A stretch of 49,710 nucleotides of DNA from Chromera velia (lineage: Eukaryota; Sar; Chromeraceae): assembly GCA_018398765.1 (NCBI GenBank), contig JAHBMJ010005739.1, positions 1 to 49,710 on the forward strand, written 5' to 3'. This document shows, one piece after another, positions 1 through 10,679 of the stretch. Both the position numbers and the translations under genes were made by a program. Each line of letters opens with the position of its first letter. Positions within the stretch are counted from its first letter, which is position 1. A model generated the notes under the pieces. The model was given only the letters and a program-made list of their open reading frames with translations. It ran no database searches and was not told the DNA's origin.

Positions 1-745
1 AATACCATGGGCGACATAAGTTTTGTATACTCATATTTTGACCTCTCTACCGCCAATAAAATATGACAAGAAGTAAACATTTATACAATTAAATTAGTGA
101 GCTATAACGGTTTCAATCAGATGTTAATTAGGGGTTGTAGGGAGAATGTGTTTAAAATATAAGTGGATTTATTATTTCTGAAGTGACCGATCGACCAAGC
201 TTATAAAAAATAAGACAAAAATTTATAATTCAATCTAGCTTTGCCAATTGAGGACGTACGAAGCCAATTACTTTAAAGTAATACTTCATGCTCTATCTAC
301 TTCTATTCTAGCCTGCTTGATCCAGTGTTGTCTTCAAAAACGAATCTTCACCAACTCTATAAAAAAATATACAATACTTTTGTCACCCATGGTAGTATAC
401 ATAATGTTAACACATATTTTTTATATATAAACTTGAAGATTGAATTGAATAACAAATCAAACGTATCGATTTTGGTAAAAGTGATTTATTTGAGTGAATG
501 CATGAACGATGTATGGAAGGAGATACACGAATGGTGCAAAGTACAAATTTACTCTGCAATAGGTATGATGCTGTATAAACAACGCCCCTCCCTCCCCCTC
601 CCAATCCCCACATTCAGACAAGCAGACAGACAGCCAGCCGGTCGGATACACAGTTTCAGCTAGAGACCCCCCTCTCTAGAGACAGAAAGAGACGGAGAGA
701 GGAAGAATTATTCTTCTACACACACACACACACATTATACACACC
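1..745. other. AT-rich intergenic stretch, no gene seen
   Basis: The short ORFs here overlap on both strands, lack splice context and have no recognisable domain. The stretch becomes purine/pyrimidine-striped after 660, where short GA and CA microsatellites lead into the tandem array. Confidence 0.6.
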
Positions 746-1700
746 CCCCTCTCTCTCTATGTTCTTTTCTGTTTGACTGAGCAGAGGAGGAAACGAACAA
801 GAAAGGCATGCAGACAGAGAGACAAACAGAAAAAGCAACTTTCTCTCTGTCATTTTCTGTCTGTCTGAGAGAGAGAGAGAGTGTCCTTGTATGTGTGTAG
901 AGGAAGGGGGCCTTGAACTGACGAGATGTCCAGAGAAGGCGGGATCGGGCTTCCTCCTTTTTTCCTTCCGTCCTTCCCCGCTCGCTCGGTGACACTCTCT
1001 CTCTCTCTCTCTCATACACACACACACCCCTCTCTCTATATCTTCTTTTCTGTTTGACTGAGCAGAGGAGGAAATGAACAAGAAAGGCACGCAGACAGAG
1101 AGACAGACGGAAAAAGGAACTTTGTCTCTGTCATTTTCTGTCTGTCTGAGAGAGAGAGAGTGTGTCCTTGTATGTGTGTAAAGGAAGGGAGCTTTGAACT
1201 GACGAGACGTCCAGAGAAGGCAGGATCGGGCTTCCTCCTTTTTTCCTTCCATCCTTCCCCGCTCGCTCGGTAACACTCTCTCTCTCTCTCATACATACAG
1301 ACACATACCTCTCTCTGTATGTTCTTTTCTGTTTGACTGAGCAGAGGAGGAAACGAACAAGAAAGGCATACAGACAGAGAGACAGATGGAAAAAAGAACT
1401 TTGTCTCTATCATTTTCTGTCTGTCTGAGAGAGAGAGAGTGTGTCCTTATATGTGTGTAGAGGAAAAGCGCCTTAAACTGAAGAGACATCCAGAGAAGGC
1501 GGGATCAGGCTTCCTCCTTTTTTCCTTCCATCCTTCCTCACTCGCTCTCGCTCTTTCTCTCTCACACCCCTCTCTCTGTATATTCTTTTCTGTTTGACTA
1601 AATAAAGGAGGAAACGAATAAGAAAGGCATACAGGCAGAGAGACAGACGGAAAAGGAACTTTCTCTATATTGTTTAATGTCTATCTGTCTGACAGAAAGA
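746..1700. repeat. Tandem array, about 280-bp unit, four copies
   Basis: The anchor TTCTTTTCTGTTTGACT recurs near 762, 1042, 1322 and 1583, giving spacings of about 281, 280 and 261 bp. Each unit carries, in order, a CT tract, this anchor, a GCAGAGGAGGAAA-like segment, CTGTCTGTCTGAGAGAG, a GTGTCCTT/TGTGTG segment, CCAGAGAAGGCGGGATC and a pyrimidine-rich tail. The fourth copy is the most diverged and is cut short. Long reading frames across it on the minus strand are low-complexity translations of the repeat, not genes. Confidence 0.85.
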
Positions 1701-1819
1701 GAGAGTGTGTCCTTCACTTTCACGGACCACTGATTCACTCCACTCTTAGTAAGACTCAAACTGAACACAATTTTTTTCGCTTTCCGGGGGCCTTCGCACG
1801 CTCAATTTTTTGCTATGCG

Positions 1820-1820
<1 letters not shown>

Positions 1821-1873
<53 letters not shown>

Positions 1874-1972
1874 ATGTATGTGTATATGTATGTGTATGTG
1901 CGTGTGTGTGTGCGTGTGTATGTGTGTGTATGTGTGTGTATATATATGTGTGTGTGTGTGCGCGCGTGCACG
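1821..1972. repeat. (GT)n microsatellite
   Basis: About 150 bp of GT dinucleotides interrupted by TATG and GCGTG variants. All reading frames here are poly Cys-Val or Thr-His artefacts. Confidence 0.95.
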
Positions 1973-2082
1973 CGTACGAGCAATCATGCAAACCCTTGCC
2001 CCCTTCTCTGTCTGCCTGTCTGTCTGTCTGTCTGTCAGAGCAGGCAAAAAGGCAGGAGCGCCAAAGAGAAGAGTCAGATCGG

Positions 2083-2785
2083 TCAGTTCCCACTTGCAGG
2101 CACATCGGCACGCACATAGATGTGCGCGGTGTGTCTTTTATTTGAGCCACGCATGCCGACAGGTTTCCACTGTGTTAGCTTCCAGTCGGAAGAGAGCTGT
2201 CCTTCATATGCAGAAGTGAAGGTGACAAGGCATCTCAGATTCGAGGCGGTTTTGGAGTGCATGAGGGAAAGTACGTGGCGGTCCACTGTCATTAAGCGGC
2301 CTCCAACTGACACAAAACAATAAATTATGTCAAAAGAAACGTTGCTTCCACTGAGATCACAAAAGTCGTGCTCCAAAACCTTGACAGACGTTTTCATTTA
2401 CATTTTTCGAATAAAAGCCTTGCTCAATTTTGCAACATGTGAGTCTTTTTCGATGTAAACAACGGATTCAGCAAAAAGTCTTCCCAAAATCACGCCAACC
2501 ACACCCAACCCGGAGCCGACTTCGGCGGCTTTGCAGAAACGAGTGCACGAGTTACCAAAATAGTCGTTCTGTGCAGACTGGAGCACACTGAACAGTGCTT
2601 TCAACGCGATGCTCCCCCCCATGTTCCCCTGCCCCCTTTGCCAGACACCCACAGTATCCCAGAGACAGAATGGCTTGCAGTATGCAGCCCTCCCGAGATC
2701 CTCAAGATACTGACCAGCGGCTGCACTCTGGATAAGCTGTTCTGCGCGGGTGGGTTCGCTGCTGCTTGAAGAGCTGCTTCTTTGC
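2083..2785 (-). pseudogene. SAM-dependent methyltransferase-like ORF broken by an in-frame TAA
   Basis: The minus strand has a clean acceptor (TGTCTCAG) at 2786-2793, followed by an ORF with a methyltransferase motif I (AAEVGSGLGVVGVILGRL), an acidic motif II (VVYIEKD) and then LEHDFCDLSG and FDIIYCF, the order expected of a Rossmann-fold methyltransferase. It is loosely reminiscent of Dot1-type enzymes, but that is only a resemblance. One TAA at 2398-2400 interrupts the frame between motif II and the DFCDL segment; both sides are in the same frame. A 51-nt segment 2351-2401 has GTAAAT and CTCAG ends and is phase-compatible, so splicing could remove the stop, but it would also remove DFCDL. 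A basic, charged upstream exon may lie near 3010-3245. The gene points away from the plus-strand gene at 3375. Confidence 0.55.
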
Positions 2786-3374
2786 CTGAGACAGTCAAAA
2801 AAAAAACAAAAAAAAGGGAAACTCAACTTCTACGTCTGTGTATAAAATTGAAAAAAAAAATGAAGGCTGCAACTTCGAGGACAAGAAATATCTTTTTTTT
2901 GGAGAAGGACGGAAAATTGAATAGATAAGCACTGTGCCCTTGAAATTCTTTTTTTCAGGTGCCGTGTTGTGTACGACTTGAGAAAAAGATGGCAACAGAA
3001 GAAGATATCATGATATAAGACGGCATCGAAAAAGCTACTGACTGAGTCTGAGACTCTTCCTCGCCGTCCTCCAGAATGGCCCTCCTCTTCTTCGACCGGT
3101 TCCCGGGGCCCAGTGGGGTGAATCCGAAGATCTTCTCCCTCTTTAAAGACGTCAAACACGATGCCAACATGTGTTGCTCGGCTCTCTTCTGGGGTTTGGT
3201 GCGAACGGTGGTCAGTCGCTTCGTGTCCTCCACAAATTTGCATGCTGGTTGGCTTTGTTTTCCGTGTTTGTGCGACCACTTGTCTGACTCAGTAACTCCC
3301 TGCTAACTTTGTTTTGAGGGCTTGTGTAGATAAAAAACAGTCTGAGACTTAGTCGGGTTTCATTGATTTTGCAG

Positions 3375-4189
3375 ATCCAAGTGGGATATGTCCCTTCCAC
3401 TATATGGTGAGTGGTAGACAACACGTCGAAGGAAGGTAAAAACCATACTGCATTAGCATTTGCAGCCCTGTTAGTGGCTCTCGGATTCGGTGTACAGGAA
3501 ATTGGCATCCTCTTCCTGATGGTTGGCCATACCTATAACTGGCTCGATGCCTTGTTCGCAAAGATGGCCGAGTAAGTCGGTATGGCACATTCGTATTATA
3601 GTGCATTGCGGTATCGTGTGGCACAACCAAGTGGCTTCAAGATCTCCTCTTCCATTTAAATGGACCACGCATTTCTCATTGCATTCATGCGGCGTCGCGT
3701 GTCACTCCAATTGGGACGGTAAGATTGTATTCCTGTCTGCATGGAATCGCTATCACTGCTGAATACATGTCGATTGTCTGCAGGGCACTCTTCCAAAAAA
3801 ACTTTGTGACCTACAAACAGCTCCAGCAAATTTGGTTGCAGTCACTGAAAAAGATTGAGTGCGACTTCTTAGATGACATTATCGATTTCAAGCAGCTCCT
3901 CAGCCCGTACATCACTCGCTTTAAGTATCAGTGCACGGGATCAATGTTGTACGTAAAAATGCCCGTGCTTTTTTGTCATTGTCTTCTTCTATTAGACTAC
4001 AACAGATTGCTTGAGCCTGTGTCAATTGATGGCTGTAAAAGATGCTCCACATATAAATCGCGACTGTCACATACACAGACACACACTCCCACACACATAC
4101 CCACATACATACAGGACAAAAGTCTATGTGTCTCTTTCTTTCCGCTTACTCTCTCTGTCTCTGTCTCCCTCTCCCTCTCACTCTCCTTC

Positions 4190-4223
<34 letters not shown>

Positions 4224-4226
4224 TGT

Positions 4227-4273
<47 letters not shown>

Positions 4274-4299
4274 TGTGTGTATATGTGCGTGCGTGTATG

Positions 4300-4340
<41 letters not shown>

Positions 4341-4382
4341 CTGTGTGTGTGTATATATGTGTGTGTGTGTATGTATGTGTGT

Positions 4383-4425
<43 letters not shown>

Positions 4426-6330
4426 CGTGCGTGTATATATATATGTGTGTGTATGTGTGTGTCTCTCTGTATGTGTGTGTGTGTGTGTGTCTGTGTATGT
4501 GTGTATATGTGTGTATATTTTGCAGACATCAACCGTGCATACAAGTTTATCGTTTCCAGGGGGGGGGTTGATCAGGACGGTGCAGTCACAGTCTACGTCA
4601 AGTGGAAGGAATGGCTGACAGACTCGGTTTACTCCTTTGCCCGTCCGTTCGTCCGGTTTCCGAGGAAGCTTTTGGAGACATGGAGCAGATGCGTCAATCG
4701 GAGGGGGGGTGCCTTCTAGCTGGTTGCAGGTGCTGATTTTGTCTTGAAAGTACGCGCTCATAATTCGGCAAGACTGTATAGGATGACTGTATCCACACTC
4801 ATCTGACCTGTTTGCAGAATTGTTGAGCAAGTGTTGCCCACTGAGTTCGACAACAAGCAGGAGCTTCTTGGAACCTTCAACCGGTGGGAAAAGAAGTTTC
4901 CCACGGCAGTGTCTTCCGACGATCTGAGATGGTTGAGGAACACGGTGGAGCACAGAACTCCGCGGTTAGTCAGCGAAAAATTGCATTCCGAGAGGTTCTA
5001 CTTATTCAATTAATTTGGCATACTTCTCTTCCTTGATTTGCATCATATCTTATACTCATATTTTCTTCATGTTTCCTTGAAGTGAGTGTTCTTTTGACTT
5101 GTTCTTTGATCTGTACTCGCACACATGCAGCTGTAATACAGAGACTGTTACTTTTTTTATTCTCTTTCATCCGCTTCCTGCCATCTCTCGTTTGTGTCTT
5201 CTGTCCCTCCTATTTTTGTAGAGCTGTCAACTCCAAAGAAGCTTTTTATCACCGGCTTGACGAAGCAATGAAGAAGTTGCACGCGGCATATGCACAGCAG
5301 AACGATTACCGTGCCGGCCAGGGAGGAGAAGAGCATCCCAGAAAGAGAGCACGAAGTGGGTCAGCTTGTGCAGAAAATGAAAGGAAAAAGTAAACGAGAA
5401 AGAAAGGACGAGAGCGTTTGCACAAATAAGTATCCATCTTTCCGTGGTTTCACCTTTTTCAGTTTCTGTTTTGGCACTCAAAATAATTCTCTAGATTGTC
5501 TTAATTAGTTGTGGATCTTCAACATATCCTTACTGTGCCTGCAGCACAGGAAGTCAGGGACTTCATCGATGAGCATCCGGCCCAGTTTGGTCAGGAGCGG
5601 GAGGAAGGCGTTTCTGAGCAGGACCACCAAAATGACCTTCTCTCCCCCAAAAAACTAGTCTGCTCCTTCTTCGACGACCTGAAGAATGGCTCCTGTGTCC
5701 TCAGAGGGAACAAAGTCGACAAGGGTGACATGATCATGTTCAACCCAGACACCGATGAGGAGAAGGTCCCTGTCTGGATTGCCAAGGCAGGTCTCAGCTG
5801 TTCTCGCTGCAGTGGCTTGCTGGCATGTGTTTTGAGCCTTCGCGCTGGTTTACAATTTTCAAAGTGTTGCGACGTCTGGCAGTGTACACCGCGATGCACT
5901 GTACAAGTGTACACTGCACAATATAGAAAATTAAAGGTCCATGTCTGATTTGTGTTTAGGACTGCCGCACGTAAAGAACTGAAATCGATGCACGGTTATT
6001 CATCAAATACACACAAAGCCATTCTTTACTTTGCCTCTGCTATCTCAGGTTCTGGAAGTAATTTCCTCAAAAGAGGTGAAGGTCCGATAGTTCGATGCTA
6101 ATGATGTCTTTGGCGTTCACTCTCTGTGCAACCAGGTCAGCACGGAGTCGATGGATACTGTGGTGTGCTGGGGATTCGATCTTACAAAGGCTGGACTCCT
6201 CCCTTTTGCCGTCTTGGACCAAGTTTATGACTGGACGGATGTCTGCTGGAAGAACTTCGCAAAATCGTCGAGGGGGAAAAAATGGTTGATTCGGCAGTGC
6301 GAACGAGGAGACAAGAGCGTGCTTGATTGA
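3375..6330 (+). pseudogene. DUF7869-type transposon-like protein, 5'-truncated and broken
   Basis: Exons I can place are 3375-3406, 3466-3571, 3784-~3957, ~4525-4715, 4818-4964, 5222-~5390, 5545-5786 and 6049-6330. The first three join in phase (59-nt first intron, GTAAGT at 3572), as do 4818-4964 and 5222. The peptide GILFLMVGHTYNWLDALF matches the VGHTHxDIDALF signature I know from DUF7869 proteins in plant, algal and oomycete elements; it is followed by the usual DFKQLLSPYITRF segment and, near the end, by VPVWIAK plus VLEVISSKEVKVR. The usual long N-terminus is missing. Phases do not match cleanly around 4525-4715 and 5356-5544, both beside G or A runs. A TAG at 6088-6090 sits where the next residue would be aromatic (KVR-stop-FDAND), after which the frame stays open to TGA at 6328. 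I read it as a decaying mobile-element gene. Confidence 0.65.
4192..4519. repeat. (GT)n microsatellite inside an intron
   Basis: More than 300 bp of GT repeat with TATG interruptions fills most of the intron of the DUF7869-like gene, between the exon ending near 3957 and the acceptor TTTTGCAG just before 4525. The low-complexity frames it creates are not coding. Confidence 0.95.
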
Positions 6331-6422
6331 TTATATACAGAATCATCCATCGCTTTCCTTCTTCTTCAGCCTCCGTCCTCTCTTTCCCCCTTCTCTTTTC
6401 TCCCTTCACAGAGAGGCAGAGG

Positions 6423-6462
<40 letters not shown>

Positions 6463-6709
6463 AAGTTAGAGACGGGAAAAAGATAAAAACAGAGACAGTC
6501 CAACAGCATAGGGGAGGTAACCGTTTCCTTACAGCGTTTTTTCTCTCTTCTCTGCATGGTCTGTACCTGCATCTGTTGATTTGTTGTGAATTGCATGTAA
6601 GAGACTCTAAGGTTTCCTGGCCATTGGCAGGTGCATGCGTATGTGTGTGTGTGTGTGTGTGTGTATGTGTGTGTGTGTGTATGTATGTGTGTGTATGTAT
6701 AAGAGAGAA

Positions 6710-6744
<35 letters not shown>

Positions 6745-7800
6745 AAGAGAAAGAGAAAAATTTAGGAAACGTGCCTTGAAGTCCACTATGTTTGAGTTGA
6801 TGCTTAGAATATTGATTGATTGATTGATTGATTGATAGATAATTTTATTATATTAAAACATTAATTGTGGTACATATTATAATATTATTTCGTAAATTAC
6901 AAAAACGTTACTAGATCAATAATTAAAACTGTTGTTCAAAGTAGCTACTAGCTAGAAGTAAGTGTTAAAAAACTAAATAGCTAATTAAATAGGAGATACT
7001 TTTTTATTTTATACATAAATGCATGAATTAATCTATATACACTTAGGTCTATATAATATATCGACCTATATAAATATATAATTTTTAAATTATAATTTTT
7101 GAAATGCATAATATACATATAAAATGATCGATGAATGAATTGATTAAAATTAGAGTTTAAAAAGCGTTTTGACACTCGTTTGTATCATTTAAACGTCTTT
7201 AAACAACGATAAAAATATTTTTTATTTTACTTTTTTTTGGAGACCGTTTTAATGGTGGAGACCGTTTGGGATAGATTTGACTTCCTAGTAAAAGTAATTT
7301 AACGTCAGACTAGAAGATAACTTCCTATTTATATATAGCTCTGTCGTTTTGCTTTATATGTTAAATCTGTAAAATTGAAAAATGGTAGTCTAGGAGCGCT
7401 CTAGGAATTGAAAAAAAAATTATAGGACTTCAAACTAAATTTTTGATCCAATGTGAGGCCCGTAGGACCCAACTAGTTAGTATAAGTCTTCACTAAGTCC
7501 ACTTGGTCAGCTTGGTCCAATCTGATAAACTCAAATCTTCGTTTTTTTTAAAAAAATTATGCATTAATTTTGTCCCCCTGGGTAGTAGACACAAGTCAGT
7601 CAGGGCACTAGGATCAGTCAGTCTTCCTCATAGGAGAAAACACATGCAGAAACCTAGAAACGCAAGAACGAATCAGTCTATCCTTCCCGGTAATTAATAG
7701 AAGTGATTGACTCTCAACTGAAGATGTGGTCAGCTCATCTGTACATGCCCTCAACTTCCAATCAGAGCTGTTATATCAGCTTAGGACGCATCAGGTCGGT
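6331..7800. other. Microsatellites and AT-rich spacer
   Basis: GA repeats lie at about 6419-6467 and 6704-6756, a GT repeat at about 6638-6698 and GATT repeats at 6811-6837. From 6840 to about 7470 the DNA is strongly AT-rich without a convincing ORF. Nothing else is supported. Confidence 0.7.
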
Positions 7801-8172
7801 GACGAATCTTAAAGCATTTTAGCGAGACCGAAGGTGCAATGCGTAAGGAAGTGGAAGGTTGTATGCAAGCGCGTGCTCTGTGTGAGCGTATACATTTAAT
7901 TTGCCTGCATACATGCAAATTGCATTGATTCAATTACATAATTTCCTCATGCAGTTTACAGTCTGAGCAATACAGAGCGTATCGATTGGAATACAATTAT
8001 ATCCAGATCGAAGTGATTGTTAGTGATTGTACTAAGAGAATACGCTGACAGACTCTCTGAAAACGACGATAGACGTATAAATCACGAACAGTAGAGAAGC
8101 TGAACCAGAAGGGGAATTCGAGATCTCTCCTCCCCGTGACTTTATTTTGATGATTCATAAGAGTTTCATCAG
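7801..8172 (+). repeat. Direct repeat, copy 1 (about 370 bp)
   Basis: The segment from GACGAATCTTAAAGCATTTT to AAGAGTTTCATCAG recurs at 8833-9194 in the same orientation with scattered substitutions. Copy 1 has about 10 bp (GTTAGTGATT region) that copy 2 lacks. The pair flanks about 660 bp. Confidence 0.9.
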
Positions 8173-8264
8173 GTGGTGATACAGAAGTGGGGCAGACCGT
8201 CCTTGTGGGTAATGTGTAGGAAGAGAAAGAGCAGCAAGGGTACCCATGGGGAAAGGCATGGCTG

Positions 8265-8453
8265 GTGGTAGCAGAGACGGCGATCAACACTGCCCTAAAC
8301 AGTCAGATCGTAAAAAATGATCCTGCTATTGCGGCAGTGATCGAGAGAAGGTGGAAGGAGAACCCGGATGCCTTTGTCGGGGCGCATGTCGAAATGAAAC
8401 CGACAGGAGGCAACAAGTCAGGAGGGTGGAAAGATGGTTGGGAAAGTGAGTAA
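8265..8453 (+). CDS. Possible isolated exon between the direct repeats
   Basis: An open frame reads PAIAAVIERRWKENPDAF, followed by a Gly/Lys/Trp-rich end (GGNKSGGWKDGW). The composition is protein-like, and a strong donor (GTGAGTAAGG) follows GGGAAA near 8448. There is no ATG at its start, no matching neighbour exon was found and I recognise no family. It may be the remnant of whatever the flanking repeats once bounded. Confidence 0.25.
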   Translation: MVAETAINTALNSQIVKNDPAIAAVIERRWKENPDAFVGAHVEMKPTGGNKSGGWKDGWESE

Positions 8454-8832
8454 GGACTGAAAAAAAAAAAAAATGAACAGCACCTCGAAAAGAAAAGGAT
8501 AGAAAAATAGAGAACTCTCTCCTTATCTGTGATCTTTCAGTCTTTTTCTTATTCTCATATATTATATAAGTGAAAGCAAGAGTCGATCGTTGTGTCTGGA
8601 TGTAATTTGAGAACACTCTTTCACCAGACAGAATGTCAGAGATCTCTCTCGCCTTGCTTGCAGACTTGTCTTCAAATGTATTGACGAATCCTTTGAGGCA
8701 AAGTTCTCACTTCAATGATAAATGAAGAAAAACAGAAAGCAGATGAAGCATAGACGATGTCGTGCCTTGTTCGAGTAATAAGTCAAAAAGGGAATGAAAG
8801 CACCGCTCCGCTTAAAAAGAAAGTAATGCGCT

Positions 8833-9194
8833 GACGAATCTTAAAGCATTTTGGCGAGACCAAAGGCGCAATGCGTAAGAAAGTGGAAGGTTGTATGCAG
8901 GCGCGCGCATTGTATGAGCGTATGTATTTAATTTGCCTGCATGCATGCAAATTGCATTGATTCAATTACATAATTTCTTTATGCAGTTTGCAGTCTGAGC
9001 AATACAGAGCGTATCGATTGGAATACAATTGTGTCCAGATCGAAGTGATTATACTAAAAGAATATGCTGACAGACTCTCTGAGAACGATGATAGACATAT
9101 AAATCACGAACAGTAGGGAAGCTGAACCAGAAGGGGAATTCGAGATCTCTCCTCCCCGTGACTGTAATTCGATAATTCATAAGAGTTTCATCAG
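8833..9194 (+). repeat. Direct repeat, copy 2 (about 360 bp)
   Basis: Second copy of the 7801-8172 repeat, same orientation, starting GACGAATCTTAAAGCATTTT and ending AAGAGTTTCATCAG. It ends about 43 bp before the foldback element at 9238. Confidence 0.9.
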
Positions 9195-9237
9195 TCGGAG
9201 CCATACGACCTGCCTCCCTTTACCAACGTCCTTCTCA

Positions 9238-9670
9238 GACTCCCCTACAAAAAATATTAGAAAAGTGATAGAAAAGTTGTTAGAAAAGTGATAGAAAAGT
9301 GATAGAAAAATAATAGAAAAGTGATAGAAAAGTGATAGAAAACTGATAAAAAAGTGATAGAAATTCAAATTGACTCGAATTTCTAACATTTTCTGTAATT
9401 TCTATCAAATGTTAGAAATGTTAAAAAAGTGATAGAAATTTAAATCAAATTTCTATCACTTTTCTATCACTTTTCTAACAACTTTTCTATCACTTCTCTA
9501 ACATTTTTAACATTTGATAGAAATTAACTATAATTTCTAACATATTACAAATTAAAGTCTAATTTCTATCACTTTTCTAACTTTGAATTTCTATCACTTT
9601 TCTATCAGCTAGTTTTCTATCACTTTTCTAACAACTTTTCTATCACTTTTCTAAAAATTTTTGTAGAGTC
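9238..9670. mobile_element. Foldback element, 433 bp, CTACAAAAA termini
   Basis: The left end (GACTCCCCTACAAAAA) and right end (TTTTTGTAGAGTCCC) are inverted. The complementarity continues inward for most of the element through arrays of TAGAAAAGTGA on the left and TCACTTTTCTA on the right, so almost the whole unit is one giant imperfect hairpin. No ORF of note. It shares its CTACAAAAA end and TAGAAA-type arrays with the element at 36134-36553, which suggests one non-autonomous family. Confidence 0.85.
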
Positions 9671-10496
9671 CCTGAGCAACTATCCCTCTACTTTGTTTTT
9701 TTTTCCCCTTTCTAACTGACTGTACCTTTGAATCCTGCTGATAAGACCTTTTGCAAGGTCGAAACAACTATACAAGAAGCGTAAAGATATACATATTGTG
9801 TATAAGACCTTTGAACAGATTTGTATGCAGTCAATCAAAAACAGATCAAACAGATCTAAACCATCATTCTCTCACTAGAAGAGTATACTGAGCTGTTGTC
9901 AGTGTGACAAGGCCCCAAAGCTTACCCAAAAAGGCCTGCGTATACTGTACAATCCCCGTCTTGCCCCAGAAGGAAACCTCTTCGAGTCATGCCCCCAGAT
10001 TTTCGCTGTCTCCTCAAATTTTCTTCATTACAAAGCTTTGCCTTATCAAAACTGGCTATGGCCGTGAATGCGGCTTGTCTGGTCAGCAGTGAAGGAAGAA
10101 AGAAACCCAGAATTAAGGCTGGCATCCACCCCCAGACGTAGGAAAGCGCCGCTGCTTTGAGTTTGCATAGTGTTGCCAACTCAGCTTACAGACGTCTCTT
10201 CAGTCAGATCAGATCCAAGTCTGTCTCTCGTGGTTGTCTTGTTTCCGCTGCTGACTCCTGGTTATCCTTTTTGGTGCCGCTCCTTGTGTCAAAATGAGGG
10301 GACCCCTTACGACTTCGGGGGACTCCAATGCGTCATGGAGATCAGATCTGTCTCTTTGCGCAACAGTTGAAATCCGATTGCAACGATACAGGCACGGTCA
10401 GGCAAAGACCGTGAGTAGGGGAATTCAGCATCCCCTTGCGTCCCAAGCTGCCTGGAGCCCTGTTTCGGAGATCCCCTTCGAGTCTGATCCTGGACT
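9671..10496. other. Intergenic, nothing recognised
   Basis: Short ORFs exist on both strands (for example minus 9922-10179) but show no domain, no splice-consistent neighbours and ordinary composition. Confidence 0.5.
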
Positions 10497-10679
10497 TTGC
10501 CTTTGTCCTTGGGTAGAGAACCTAAAGACCGTTGGAGGTCGCCAAAGCCGATGGTGGAGACGTTGTTTGGTGTTGCTTGGGATTTTGAGGAGCCTGATTT
10601 CATTGAGAATGCCGCCTACGAGCAGATCGCAATCCAAATGGCCAGTAGAGTGCTTTTCTTATGCCTTTTGATTCTGTAA
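10497..10679 (+). CDS. Possible exon fragment, unknown protein
   Basis: The frame contains ETLFGVAWDFEEPDFIENAA followed by YEQIAIQMAS, an acidic/aromatic composition typical of real protein and unlike the neighbouring shadow frames. No initiator or flanking exon could be placed, so it may be a gene or transposon fragment. Confidence 0.25.
   Translation: MPLSLGREPKDRWRSPKPMVETLFGVAWDFEEPDFIENAAYEQIAIQMASRVLFLCLLIL

Noticed and set aside
716..1489. Long minus-strand reading frames over the tandem array
   Set aside because: They follow the repeat period, are low-complexity (Ser/Leu/Thr/His/Arg runs) and change frame between units.
1670..2219. Cys-Val and Thr-His repeat ORFs on both strands
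   Set aside because: Direct translations of (GT)n; open in every frame only because the repeat has no stop codon.
3921..4953. ORFs up to 318 codons across the GT repeat
   Set aside because: They are carried by the microsatellite intron. Only the short flanking parts on the plus strand match the DUF7869-like gene.
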